The notes beneath the pieces are model-generated. The model was not told the origin of the DNA. It saw only the letters and a list, made by a program, of their open reading frames with translations, and searched no databases. Of a DNA stretch of 64,000 bases, positions 1-36,400 are shown piece after piece. A program made the translations under genes and the position numbers. Source of the DNA: Harmothoe impar (lineage: Eukaryota; Annelida; Polychaeta; Phyllodocida; Polynoidae); assembly GCA_947462335.1 (NCBI GenBank), contig OX381707.1, forward strand, positions 38,057,618 through 38,121,617. The letters are read 5' to 3'. How positions within the stretch are numbered: the first letter of the stretch is position 1; every line of letters starts with the position of its first letter.

Positions 1-221
1 TTTTATATCATGTGCCTACGGGACTATGGTTTGATACCAAAGACTATATTGTTGATATAAACTGTTATATACATGTTAACCTGGTTGTTCATGTATGTAT
101 GCCTGTTGTTACTATGAGTAGAAATGTTACTTGTTGATAAATAGATATACGTGGTATATAATGTATCCAAGAGGTATTATTATTATAAAACCAACCCTTC
201 CTACATTCTAAAGGGGGGTAG
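1..221 (+). mobile_element. 3' internal end of an LTR retroelement, truncated by window edge
   Basis: This AT-rich non-coding segment lies directly upstream of the LTR at 222-744. It ends in a purine-rich stretch (AAAGGGGGGTAG, 210-221) that looks like the polypurine tract priming plus-strand DNA synthesis in LTR retroelements. No pol or gag reading frame is visible in these 221 bases; any such genes would lie to the left of the window. Assignment rests on position relative to the LTR. Confidence 0.6.
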
Positions 222-744
222 TGTAACGGGTTGACTATAAAGTCTAACTGTTATTGTTGTATATCTATTGTATGTTGTATGATGTAAGACAACACGGTTC
301 TATTGTGTTTAATAACTGTTTTATTCATCTAACTAGTATCGTCGGTTCGTTACATACACCGACTCCTCTAGTTCGGTTATCTATACGGTAGTGTACCGGT
401 ACCACCTTCGGTTACCGTCGGTAGTTGTTACATAAGCATTTTACATAACTAAACCTAACAGGTGGCGCTGCTAGTACGGTCACGTGGCTATGCAGCGCTG
501 TATATAAGACGGCTACTTCTCCATTGGAAGTCAGTCAGGTTTGGGACTGTCGTGACATGACCACCCTGTGCTCACGGGCTTAACTCTATGCTATAGGGTT
601 GCCCACTGTATTATATATCTGTTCTGATCTTGTATATCCGCTGGTTATACTTGTACTATAATACCCAAGAGTTACCTTTACAATAAAGTCGCCGTATATT
701 AAAGTCTAATTTACCTTGTCTGGTTTTTGTACTCAAGTGTTACA
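222..744 (+). mobile_element. 3' LTR of a retrotransposon (Ty3/Gypsy-like, family unassigned)
   Basis: The 523-bp unit begins TGTAAC and ends GTTACA, perfect 6-bp inverted termini of the TG...CA type. A polypurine tract abuts its 5' side. Inside are a TATA-like box (TATATAA, 501-507) and a polyadenylation signal (AATAAA, 682-687) in the order expected of U3 then R/U5. There is no open reading frame. The partner 5' LTR and the upstream target duplication are outside the window, so completeness and superfamily cannot be judged. Confidence 0.75.
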
Positions 745-2154
745 TACGTAGTAAGAGACCAACTACACTACTATACATATTATGATCACATGCAAATCCC
801 TCCCTACCTCATACATTTTAACTACCATTTCATAGCAATTTCCCAAACTGGGGACTTTTTGCCAGTTTATCTTTCAATTCCGCTAATTTCAAACTACAAT
901 TTGCACATCAGAATTCGGCCACCCAGACAACAGTCTTGGGTTATCCATATCTAACGACTCGCATATATTCAGCCACGCAGCTCTGTCTCCCATTTCAATG
1001 ATCATTTCTTTTGTGTGTTCTTTTTCTAGAAATCCCTACCATTCTCACTCAAAATATGTTTTCCTATACTTTACTATGAAGTGCCACCAATGCAAGAACA
1101 AGGTGGCTTCAAAAAAAAGTTCAAAATCATTTTCTGACCCATATGATGTAAGCCTATCATGAACCGATATGGAACCACACATAATCCCCCCTACTTATTA
1201 CATAGATTTATTGAAAACAAATGGGCCTTATTATTATGAGCTTCAATTAATAACAGAAAGTGTAATCGTTTTAAGATGAGGCAATTCAATCTCCAGCATT
1301 GGCAGGCCATACACCTGCATTACCTGCAATCCTCACGAGACCGTGCGATGACTCATACCAGCGTCTTGGGTGAAGTGCGGGGGTGGACAAGAGACATAGA
1401 CGAGGTGTAGTGGTGGGGTAGAGATGAATAAGGTGGTGGTAAAGGTAAGGTATATAGAGGTGTGGGACTAGGGAGTGGGAGAAGGGAGAGGGGCTATGAG
1501 AAAGGGCTTCCAAAAAAGCCCCCAGTCAGTGTCTTATTGTTGTACTAATCATTGCTCGGTGGACCATGGGTTGCTGTCACCTCTTCCATACACTCCACCC
1601 AGTAGCCTTCTGTCCACTAAGCACACGGACACACTCAGATCCTCCCCACCCCCACAAACCCTGAATCAGCCCCCCCCCCCTCGCCTCCTCACTCCCCAGT
1701 CTCACCTCCTACCCCTTCTCACAATGTATTATACGTACCCACTGAAGAGGTCAACTCGCTCTTCTTTATCAACCATCCAACCCAAACCTGCCCTTTCTAA
1801 CAATCCTGTAATTTCCCCTCCTACATTGACGATTGCCTCTCGTTGGCAAAAGAGTCTTGCTGAACACAAAAAGGGTCAGGGTTTGACGTGACATTACTGC
1901 AGGGCATATCACACAGTCCCAACAAACATACTGTCCTAGTCTTAACTCCTGGGACATAAGTGCCAACTATTATCGTTTTTTATGTGTTTCTTTTGGGTCA
2001 GAACTAGAGAGAAAATACTTTCACTACGAGTTCTCCTTTTCTTCATTTTTGGGGGCCTTTCTTGAGAAGCGTTTTCGCTATTAAACATGCAATCATCGGA
2101 TTGTGCATTTGAATTTTTCACAGACAAATTGTTGAAATTTCGGTGTTTCCCTTA
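745..2154. other. Intergenic, no gene recognised
   Basis: Both strands were read and no conserved coding exon was found. The stretch includes a C-rich low-complexity part (about 1580-1740) with an 11-C run at 1670-1680, and G-rich DNA at 1370-1500. Open frames here are proline/serine-rich products of this low complexity and look spurious. Confidence 0.6.
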
Positions 2155-3001
2155 GGGGAGGCCTGGGAGAATTGGGACAAAGGAGAACTGGGACACTGTG
2201 TATTCTGCCCATAACCAATAACTTTAATGCATAACCACCGATGCTATTTTTTGGGCCAATAATATTTAAGTTTTTTATGATAAAAAAAATTTCTGTGATG
2301 TTATTATACTTAGACCTATAACAGACTCTAACATTTTTAGGAAAAAAAGTTTTTTTTTCAGGTCTCGGACGATTCAATTAACATAGTGTTACCTTTTGAT
2401 GAGAAAATATTTTTGTGTTGCATTATGTAGCATTGATAGATGGCAAAATGACCAGCTACTTACAAAAACACAGTTAGGCATATTTTGAACTGTATTAACA
2501 TTTTGCTTAAAAATCTCAACCTTGGGAGAACTGGGACACTCATTGCAGGGAGAACTGGGACACTCTTGGCTATTGAGGAGAAATGGGACACTCCGGGTGA
2601 AAATTTATTGTGCTTTAATTATTTTCCTCTCAGACCTATGACTGAAGCTTATATGTTACATATGATCATATTGAACTTAAATCAAAGCAAAATGATGTTT
2701 CATTGGTTAATAATCACACTATTTGCACTGTCCCAGTTCTCCCTGGTGTGTCCCAGTTCTCCCCAGGTAGTGTCCCAGTTCTCCTCGAAGTGTCCCAGTT
2801 CTCCCTAGAATTTCTCAAAATTTCAAAAGTCCCTAGACGGGAATCATGGCAGGCTAGGATAAATCTAAATAGTCCAAATGAAAGGTTTATTAGTAGCCTT
2901 TCTTCATGAAACAGAGGCATTTGGTTATCATTGGCATTGTAGAAATCACAAGGAAAATGTTATGATCTTAATTTAGTGTCCCAATCCTCCCAGGGCTCCC
3001 C
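2155..3001. mobile_element. Non-autonomous TIR DNA element (MITE-like), 847 bp
   Basis: The ends form an inverted repeat: GGGGAG-G-CCTGGGAG-A-ATTGGGACA at the left and, reverse-complemented, GGGGAG-C-CCTGGGAG-G-ATTGGGACA at the right (about 24 of 26 positions match). TA dinucleotides flank both ends (2153-2154 and 3002-3003), fitting a TA target duplication. Inside, the motif GAGAACTGGGACAC recurs in forward orientation around 2180-2600 and in reverse orientation at 2728-2808. There is no transposase-like frame, so it is presumably mobilised in trans. Confidence 0.8.
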
Positions 3002-3779
3002 TATAGCTTGAGGGGCATTCAAGACAAAAGTGCAAACTAAAGTTCTAAATTGAGATAATTTCGAGTTTCAGAGCAAATTGGGACCCAGGATCGAGCATGT
3101 GGAATTCGCCGCAGGCCTAGCCACCTGTACTGCACATGCGTGGCTGGACTGTTCCGGTTGAGTGGTGGGCGCCCTCTGTTGGAATGGGGCGGGGGCACAC
3201 TTGTCAGCCATGCAACACTGGAGCGAAAGTTTGAGGGCTGCCTCACTTTTAAAATACGTTACCATAGAAATGTATAGTACACTGACACAACTAATTATCG
3301 GTTTTATATGTATGAATCATAGATAGAGAGATGATATCTGAAAGTTTTGTATTCTGTATATTTCTCTAAACAAGGACATGTGACGTATGGTAATCGATGC
3401 ATCACATGCAGTCCTCACACTTTAGTTTTTAGTTAGATAGCAATGTCTTCAAAAAAGGTATAAATACATACACGGTGTGTAAATGGTATTATGCTACTGG
3501 TAATGAATTTAAGTGAATTAAAATGTATTTATACTCAGGTGGCTGATCTGATTATCTAATAACATGATTGATGAGTTTGATTCAATCCCGGGGATTCAAT
3601 ACTCCGCTCTCATTTCCTCCCTCCTGTCCCTCTCCCATCTTTTTCTACATGAGATACGAGGCTATCTGTATTTTATATCCACATAGTACATAGGACTACG
3701 CAACAACCATTTCAGACGCCCTAACACTTAGGTTTGCCTCTCTTTAAATCACCCCAAGAAGTAAAGCTGACACCCTACA

Positions 3780-3970
3780 AGAAATACTCCTGGTATTTCT
3801 CAGATTGGGCCGTAATCGGCGTAATTCCGACGACGCACAAGAAGGGGCGCGACCTGCGCACGCAGTTGACCCGCGAAACGCCGACGGGCATGAACCAATC
3901 AGAACTCGTTTTACATGCATAACTCGACAGGGCCTTTTGTCGGGGACGCGGCGCGTTCTGTGTGAGTATT
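3780..3970. other. CpG-rich patch with CCAAT box
   Basis: CG dinucleotides are dense here compared with the surrounding AT-rich DNA. A CCAAT-box sequence (AACCAATCAG) lies at about 3893-3902. It could be an unmethylated promoter-like island or an exon of an unrecognised gene. No TATA box or conserved coding exon is evident, so the functional call is only a possibility. Confidence 0.25.
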
Positions 3971-5040
3971 GTTAAATCATAAACTCAAGAGGGTAGTTAG
4001 GGAAAGTCGTACCTGGCCAAGGTGGTTTCTTCTCCTTTTTTTTTCGCCCGTGGGGGGAAAGCTGGGGGATTTGAGGTCAGTTCTCAGTCAGTTCTTCAGT
4101 CGTGGAGGTTCCGTATTTAATCATGTAGAATAACGAGCAGAGTCTTACCAAAAATGACCTAATCTATCCTAATTTACACCTCACCCCACCTCCCCCCCCC
4201 CCATCTTCCCCCCAAAAAAATGAAGTTTCAGGTGCACCCTTCTGCCTACAGAAACCCAGTATAGTGTTTATGTAGGTATACTCCATATTTAGCAATTATA
4301 AGCCAGCTGTGAATGTGGGCGAAGCAAATCGCAGTCGCCTTTCCATGTTTGTACTGGTATGCCTTGACTCACACCCTTCATGCCAAATATCATAAAGGTT
4401 TCCCCAGCTTGAAACAGCAAAACATTTTGAGCCTTTAGTCTCTAAAAAAATCGAATTTTGTGTGCTGATGTTCTGCTCTTTAGGTGACGGGTAGCTAACA
4501 CCTTTATGAAGGGATGAACAAAAAACATAAACAACATAGGATAATTGTTTAGGGTAGATCCTCACCCAAGGTGAGCTGTTAGTGCATATGTGGAGTGTAG
4601 GGCCTCATGTAACTTCACAATCCTGGACCTGAGGTGTAGAACTGTGGGTCGAGGGGGATAGGCCATGCCCTTAGGGCATTCTCCCGAGCCACCATAGCCC
4701 CCCTCCCCCAAAACCCGCGCTCCAGTGGACAGCAGAGGGGGGGGGGGGGGGTGATGCCATTTTACTGTCTCGTCCATCATGGCCCTTTAGAGGGGCTGTC
4801 GTTGTCTTATCTCGTGGACGATCACAGTACTCTGGTATAACACTCAGCTGACTGTAGAGGCCACTCCAGACCCCAAAATGACTCCTCCAATTTACCTGCC
4901 TCCCGCTCTCCACACATCGTTCAATCAAATACCTCCATCCACAGAGGGTATTTCCCCCGGATCATAACCCTGCCTCATGTGGCTGTATTGTGATGAATCT
5001 TCTTCACTTTTTGACCCTCTAAGGGAGGGTTCATTTATTA

Positions 5041-5236
5041 GTTATAGGGGGGGGGAGGGACACAAAAATTCCTGACCCCTCCAGAGGGGGGGGGGGCGTA
5101 AAAAATTCTGACCCATCTTGAGGGGGGGAGCGTAAAAAATTAAGCCTCTTTTTAGAAAAAATGCCTCTGCGTTACTATAGTTCAAAAGGGGGGGCGTGCA
5201 TAGCTTTTTGTGCATTATGCCCTTGGTCACAATCAT
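5041..5236. repeat. Degenerate G-tract / GTAAAAAATT repeat
   Basis: Runs of 7-11 G are followed by CGTAAAAAATT-like or similar segments, repeated about four times (near 5045, 5086, 5122 and 5188). The pattern resembles decayed tandem copies of one short unit. No family was assigned. Confidence 0.5.
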
Positions 5237-7264
5237 GCCAACCCTGCTGGAGTATATTCATATATATGACATACTAGTATATCAACCCCATAAGATCGGC
5301 ACGATGCTGGAATGTAGCACTGACGAGTTTCTCAGCAGGGCTTCACCCATGAATTTGTCATGAGGACAAAGATGTATACAGTCAAATGACAACTCTGAAA
5401 TGCTTGATAAGATAGGACATGCCTGACCTAAGCGAATCCAGTATTGTAGCCTGTGGTTTATGACCTTAGGGAGAGGTTACTAGACCCATATACAATACAT
5501 GTAGCTATATGTATATTGGGCTTCATTAAATTAATTATCACAATTCCTTTAATGATAAGGTTCTTATCGCATATGGGATTTTCACAATGGGTTGTGAACG
5601 TTGATAAATGAGTATAGGCTGATGTGTATTTTATAGTAGGGCATTAATTAGCACAATTGTTTGGGAAATTATGGACGTTTCTTATATTCCTCAAATGTAA
5701 TAAATTATTCGTATGATAAAGAAAAAAGAAACCTTGATTTTAAGTTTCGCAACTGCCGGCAGCTTTATTTCAAAACTATGATATGTACAACACATCTTCT
5801 GTACATCAAAATGTACAAACACAAAATTAAGTCTTCATTTTAAGCACATTGAAATGATAATCATCTTGCAGCAGTTGAGACAATAACGTTTTCCTGAACC
5901 TCTATCGATATGAACCTCGTTCTTCATAGCTTAATATGACTAAAAGCAACTGGAATGCAACCCAACTCTTGGATTTCTCCCATAACTAAAACAGTTATTC
6001 ACGTTAAAAAGTCAACTAAATAAACAATATCTCTGATATGAACTTGGTGGCAGTTGTGGAATGTAGCACTGAAGTATTTTTAAACTGACCTCTTTTACTG
6101 TACAAATATATCTTTATTTTGTACAAAAAAATAACTCTTTAAGTATCACATTCTGAACGCCTGCAAATATAACACATGTACACCTTCAACATCAGGATGC
6201 TTAATGAGAAGCTCACACATAAACTGTAAAAAGAGAAAGACAGAATGCTCAAATGGAATTCTAAGGAATGTGATGGGAACCAATAATATAAAGTAACAAC
6301 CGTTTCCTGATATGGCAATGGAAAGGAGCTACACTTAATGGAATTTCTTGATAATAGTCAAAACATAATTGTACAACACAAACATCAATGCAGCATATAT
6401 AAACCACAAAAGAAAGACCCCTTTTTTCAGATTAAAAGACACATCTTGCTTGATATAAGGCGTCTGGATAAAATGACACTATATAAAATCCATATGAAAA
6501 AGATCAAATAAAACATGTACATGTCATGAGATGTAGTTGTATATTGAACCTTACAATACTATAAATGAACACAAGCGGAATGAATTGAACCGAAAACAAC
6601 ATTGTTATATTCCTCGCGAATAGACGAACACATAAGTGGTTGGACATATTTTGTTTTTTCTTGGGCCAGGCATATCTGCAACAACACCATCTTCTAAGTT
6701 GTCATTCTTATACATGTTGTCTATAGTAGCCTATACTTTGGATGGCCTTTACCATACATGTAGCTGTTGGTGTAGCATTGATGTATCTTATAATATGGTA
6801 GGACAACATGTTTTATCACTTAGAAATGTGGCTGTTAAAGTGGCTCTTCATAGCTCGTGAACCACTGAGACAAGGTATCCAATACCAACAATGCCCTTCT
6901 AATAATCATGATATATTCACAACTAATTCTACCCCCTAAATGGCGGGTAGTGAGACCTGGTGTCCTCTTAGAGAAAACTTTGAGTGGAAAAACAGAAAGA
7001 TTCTGTATATATGAGACATAGTTTATGACATGAGAATGTCTCCTTGGTCCTTTATCATTGTATAAACCTACTTGAACGCATTGGTATCTCTTCTTCCTCT
7101 TATAGACTATGCTTACATACTTGACTCTAAGTAAAACTGAAACTTACAGTTACAAAACAGTGTCTGGAATATTTCCAAGTATGCTAACAAATGTATGGTA
7201 ATGTACGAACCGTGAAAGGCACATTTGTAATAACAATTTCAAAGAACTTGATGAACCAATGTTT

Positions 7265-7338
7265 GAACCTTTCAAATAATGAACCATGAGCAAGTATTTT
7301 CGAACCTTTCAAATAATGAACCATGAGCAACTATTTCT
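7265..7338. repeat. 37-bp tandem duplication
   Basis: The unit beginning GAACCTTTCAAATAATGAAC occurs at 7265-7301 and again at 7302-7338 with one difference. More diverged GAACC-containing copies flank it. Confidence 0.85.
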
Positions 7339-7611
7339 CTAGAAACCGTTGAATGAACACCACATTCAAACTGGAACCGTTCCTTGGTGAACCATTCAAA
7401 TGCACTTTATAATACAAAAATATATAAATATATACATTATTTTGGCAGTCAAGATAATACAGTCGTTATAAAATGGAAGTCGTTGAAGCCACGTGGGTTG
7501 GTTAGTTGTATTATGTCTTGGCGGTAGGACTGTGACATTTACAGTTCACCAAAGGGGTTATAAATGATATCTTACAATAGCTCCCCAATGCTCACTTCCC
7601 TTCATCTATGC

Positions 7612-7755
7612 ATGTATATGCTCATTCTCACTCACATTCTCTCCTCTCCTCGTCTCTTTCTCTTCACTAATTTTTCTCTCATTCTTTCTCGCTCATTCAT
7701 CCTTTCTCTCACCTCGTTCTCCATTTCATCCTTTCCCCTCTCTCTTTCTTTGACA
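7612..7755. repeat. Pyrimidine-rich low-complexity tract
   Basis: The plus strand is almost entirely C and T (CTCTCC, CTTTCTC and TCTCTC mixtures) with occasional purines. The open frame across it is a leucine/serine-rich artefact. Confidence 0.6.
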
Positions 7756-8213
7756 TGTATACGGATATTAATTTTTCTCACTCAATCACACATTATTGGC
7801 ACTGAATCACTTATTCTTATCAACTCCCTCCAGGGAAATATACGTGAGACAATCTCTCACACTTGTAATACACCCTGTGGTTTGCAGGGCTAAGCTAAAT
7901 AAAAGACAATGTAGTACTGTCTTGCTATGTATCGTAACTCGGACGGAGGACGATTTGACCCACTTTATAAATCTGAATTTATCCTCACATATACTATTGG
8001 CGATGTCGGCAATGTCTCTGGACATAACCCGAAATGCCGGAATGATTGCTCATTTTCTTGGCATGCCAATCAATCTTGTCAAATGAGGTATGAAATGAAA
8101 TCTTCAATGAGTGGATGGTTTTGTTCTAACCATTTTGTCTCCTTTCTTCGAAAAGGGGAAAACAATCATACTTTGTTCCCTTTGTAATACCAACTAAATT
8201 CGTTCTCTCATAC

Positions 8214-8219
8214 TTTATT
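8214..8219 (-). terminator. Candidate polyadenylation signal AATAAA
   Basis: TTTATT on the plus strand reads AATAAA on the FGFR strand, about 0.9 kb after the stop codon. It is the nearest canonical signal I noticed downstream of the coding region; the hexamer alone is common by chance in AT-rich DNA. Confidence 0.35.
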
Positions 8220-9101
8220 CTCAAGACTCAGCAGAGAATAAGAAAATTAAGAAATTGACCTATACTAATAGGTACAATACCTGTGAACAATTACAATACT
8301 AGATTTAACAGATACGTGGAATTTCTATACCAGAAATTACGCACATCTTTCAATGTCAGAATCAAAACAAAAGTGTAGCTCAGCTGAAAAGTCCTCTCAC
8401 CTAACCTGGGAATGGAACACTGATTGGAATCCAAACTACTATAAGCATCATTCGGCTGAGAGTAAATACAACTGGCAACTTGTGCTATCTCACACAGGAG
8501 AAACATGATAGCACCTTCTTCTATACTATGAACGCTCACCTCATTTGTTCGAGATTTATACGAAATCAAATAGATATTCAGCACACTTGGCTGACACAAT
8601 GACTTAATCATACACTTAATTAGCACCAGTGGGTTGAAAAATGATCCCCAGTAATTGTTAAAGGGGCCTTTTCATTACAATATTTACACGTTTATATACA
8701 CACACACTCTCAGGAAAATGGTAGTGATGTTGTGAAATCAGAACGCAATGTCGCATAACCTTGGGGTTTCAGTCTTTTCTGTTTGAAAAGTTGAATGACT
8801 ATATTTTGGTCCTCACATCCACAACCAAACTTATATCACTTTTGTACACTTCGCTCTGCTTCCTTCTGTGCATCCAAAAAGGTCCAATGGTCCAGGGTGG
8901 GTTTGTGCGAAAACAGCAACTTTCATACATCTTGAATATCCTTATTATAGGAGATATTCCCTGTAGTAAATCCACTGTTTTAAGTCTCATTCACTCATGG
9001 ATAAACACATCACAAAAACTTTCCCGCACTTTTCATCCAATCAGACACACGTTCCTCTCATGTGACGTCAGCACTCAGTCTGTAGTGACGTCAGAGTGAC
9101 G
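8214..9101 (-). other. FGFR: Probable FGFR 3' UTR (extent uncertain)
   Basis: This is the sequence between the FGFR stop codon and the first minus-strand AATAAA downstream. It has no recognisable coding content. Its 5' part contains CRE octamers that overlap the stop codon. The end is inferred only from the polyadenylation signal; transcript data would be needed to fix it, and signals at 6113 and 5764 are alternatives. Confidence 0.4.

Positions 9102-9121
<20 letters not shown>
9063..9121. promoter_or_regulatory. Cluster of four CRE octamers TGACGTCA
   Basis: Perfect palindromic TGACGTCA occurs at 9063-9070, 9086-9093, 9097-9104 and 9114-9121; a partial copy (CGACGTCA) lies near 9134. The octamer is the full cAMP response element bound by CREB/ATF bZIP dimers. 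The third copy contains the FGFR stop codon (9104-9102) and the fourth lies in the last codons. Enhancer activity is inference from motif density. Confidence 0.5.
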
Positions 9122-33371
<24,250 letters not shown>

Positions 33372-33461
33372 CCTCAGTCGGAGAGCACCCCAGCGGCCAT
33401 GGCGAGCACTAGACGCCGGCCTCCCCTCGTCCAAGAGAGGCACACTGCAATGGTCAGCCAG
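33372..33461 (-). other. FGFR: 5' UTR part of the signal-peptide exon
   Basis: A 90-nt leader between a good acceptor (TTTCTCCCACAG) and the start codon. The acceptor shows that at least one further 5' exon exists upstream; it was not identified. The segment is GC-rich and contains an upstream ORF. Confidence 0.75.
33374..33400 (-). promoter_or_regulatory. Upstream ORF in the FGFR 5' leader
   Basis: An ATG in good context (CTCGCCATGG) begins an 8-codon frame, MAAGVLSD, then TGA. The stop ends two nucleotides before the main ATG. Such an arrangement usually lowers translation or forces reinitiation (general knowledge); an effect here is inference. Confidence 0.55.
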
Positions 33462-36400
33462 CTGTGGGAGAAATGAAAAATAAGCCAATGGTTAGTCATG
33501 TGCCTCTGGTATTTACATGTTGAATATAATAAAGGATGAAAACGTATAATGTCACTCCACCTTTAAGGATGGAAAACTGGAGAAAAAGCATGTTACACAG
33601 GTATGGAGTCTACCTGTGAAACTAGAGATATGGATATATATATATATAAACCTACATGGTTGAATGTCGTATATGACAATGTAGTGGTGTATCAAATAAA
33701 GTATTTCCGGTATGAAAACTGTTAAGGAGTCTCACGGACGGTGAGATGGAGAGAACCTGCCCAGACCTCAGACAGGTCACCTGAAGAATTCTGCAGCACA
33801 CCTGCAGTCCACAACCCATATACGTCTGTGTGGGGGGGGGGGGGTCACTTTTGGAGACACAAACTTCTGTACACCTGTACATTGTAATTAAATCCCAGAC
33901 CAACATCAGTTAATCGCTTAATTACTAGGCAGCTAACTGGTCAGGTAGCCACCCACCGCCTGTCACCTTGTGGGGCCCTCCTGGCGGCCTGGGCGGATTT
34001 GGGGTGGGTGGGGTAAAGTCTCTACCGCTATTGTCTTACATCCTAATACAGGTGTACATGAAAGGGGCCGCCCTGGTTCCTGTTACCTTCAGGTATCCCC
34101 GAGAGCCCTCCCAGGTGTCCGCAGGTGAGGCTAGCTCCCACGGGAACCCGTCCAAACCGTCCCACTGGTCTTTATGGGGCTTGCCTCCCCCGCCACCACA
34201 CCCTTTTACAATAAACCCCAGCACCCCCTACGTAGAGGCGGCTCGGGTGTAACTGATATAGCCATGTAGGCTGCCATCTTGTCCCCCATAGGAGGTGTCT
34301 GCTGTGTAAAGATTGGTATTTGTTTCGGTGGGCAGCTGGCTGGAAGGACGGGTGATGTGACAATTGCACCAATGGCAACTTGCCCTTTCTTCACATCAGA
34401 GGGGCCCTATCCAGCTGCAACCAGCCCCTAAAACACGTATAAGTAACGGTATACTAGTAATTGGGGTTCGATCCTCCAAATCCAGTGCCTTGACCAGTGC
34501 TTAAGTAGAGGCATTGCTGTGGGTTGGGCTGTGGTTGGCAACCACCTCCTACCTACACCTTTCCCAGTGGCCCTCAGGTGCCTTGAAGACTCATGTAGGT
34601 GTGTGAACAGGAAGTTGTAAAATGAGCCAGTTATAGAAGTGTATCACCGGAAATGCTCACCAAGGTTGCCAGTCTTTCCTGTTTGATACTGTAAAATAGC
34701 TAAAGGCAATGGGTGGGTAACAGAGAGGGGTTGTTGCATTTGCCTGCATAAAAGTTGACCTACCTAGTAGTCCTATATACAATGTAGTGGATGTCTAGGA
34801 TGGGTTCAGAGATAAGAATATTGCTGTCAATTCATGCTATACTCAATACTCAAAAAATTGCTCTAATTAAAAGTTAGAGTGTGTCTCTTTTGATATCATG
34901 TTAAGTGTATTGACCAGATAGGAAAAAAGAGACTGGGTATGCGTCATATCTATTAACCCAATTAGGAAGTGAAGGAGATAAAATCCACTTTTCCCACCAC
35001 CTTTTTGACGGGGGTTACTTTACCTTAACCGCTTTAATTACGATATTAGTACAAAGAGGAGGGGGAGTGGCCCTCCTACACGTTATGTCTCATTACAAGA
35101 TAACTATACAGTATACATGTAATGGGATGAATTCTAAATGTATTTTCATTACAGTACTAGTGTCAGTGTACTTCCCAAATTGGGTTGTCACCTTTGCTAG
35201 CTTGACCCCCTACCTGGCCTCCTCCTGCTGCCTGTGGACCCATCTAGTGTGTGTATGTGTGTGTGTAAATCACACCTCCATCCTGTAAGGACTCAAGTAC
35301 ACAGATCCTGTATCCCTGATAGAGGTCGGCCTCTATCTCCTGGTGTATATTATATCTCCTATATGTATATATATGATAAGGGCATTTCTCTAGGGTCCTG
35401 CCTCTAGCTGGTATTAACTGGTCATGCAGTCTGCACAGGAGAGAGTGCTACTGCCCACTGGTCAGCTTGACATCCGTTGGCTCAAGCACTAGCATCCTCC
35501 CTCTGACGATGACCACTGTTCACTAATTGGTCAGTACATAAGGCTCAGGTAAGCCCTTCCGGATTGGCGGGCCTTTGTCCTGTTATTTGGGTTGTCCCCA
35601 ACAGGCTGAAGTTAACTGCTCTGTTAGTTTGTGCCTTAAATTCTGTTCTTATTATGATAGATACCGGTAATAGTCAGACCTAGCCTTTACGAATTATTTC
35701 TTCTGAACTATTTGTAAAATATCAAAATAGCCCTTATATTTCAAGCAGCATAGTCTAGCGTTGTGGTTGTACAAAATATAGAAGCCACCAGTGCAAACTA
35801 AGCCATAGGTATGGGTGTAAATGGGATGGTATTGTATTTCTCTGATGGTAAATGCAGAGGGTTTACAGTAGGCTTTGGGCTAGGTTTAACTCTGGGGACA
35901 TCACTGTTAGTAGCAGTCTCCTGCCCATCAATAGGGACACTTTGGATCTGAATGGGGGAGGCTGGACTCTTTGTTGGAATGGGAAAGTATGTTTGGGTTG
36001 ACAGATTTAGTCACATAATCACCTGCAAAGCCTCTGCTTTTGTTGTGGGAACATTTTGCAAAGGGAGGATTTTCTAATAATAGGATGCCTACACTTGTTT
36101 ATCTTATCGTGACATTTTATTTTCGTTTCTCTATCCAGGCTCCTTTTTTATATTTCGTGTTGTCTATATATTTGTGTTGTAGACAGAGTCAGGATAGTTT
36201 GTACATAAACTACTTTAGTGTAGTCAACCCCTATTATTAGTGTATACTAAGGTATACTATTTGTATTTACACAAATTTTAGTAATGATAGACCTCAAGTA
36301 GTAGTTAGTGTCATTCTTGATGAAAACTCTGGATGAAATTAATCTACATTTTGACATAGTTACCCACCTTCCATTTAGCAATAGCTAGGAGGCTGGGAGA

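Larger units (their letters stand above)
3004..8213. other. Non-coding flank downstream of FGFR
   Basis: No coding exon was recognised on either strand. It holds a CpG-rich patch (3780-3970), G-tract repeats (5041-5236), a 37-bp tandem duplication (7265-7338), a pyrimidine-rich stretch (about 7612-7755) and a CTCF-like motif near 3169-3183. Two further minus-strand AATAAA signals (TTTATT on the plus strand) lie at 6113-6118 and 5764-5769, so a longer FGFR 3' UTR reaching into this area cannot be excluded. Confidence 0.5.

Noticed and set aside
4562..4928. Proline/glycine-rich minus-strand frames
   Set aside because: They run across the G15 tract and lack domain or splice support.
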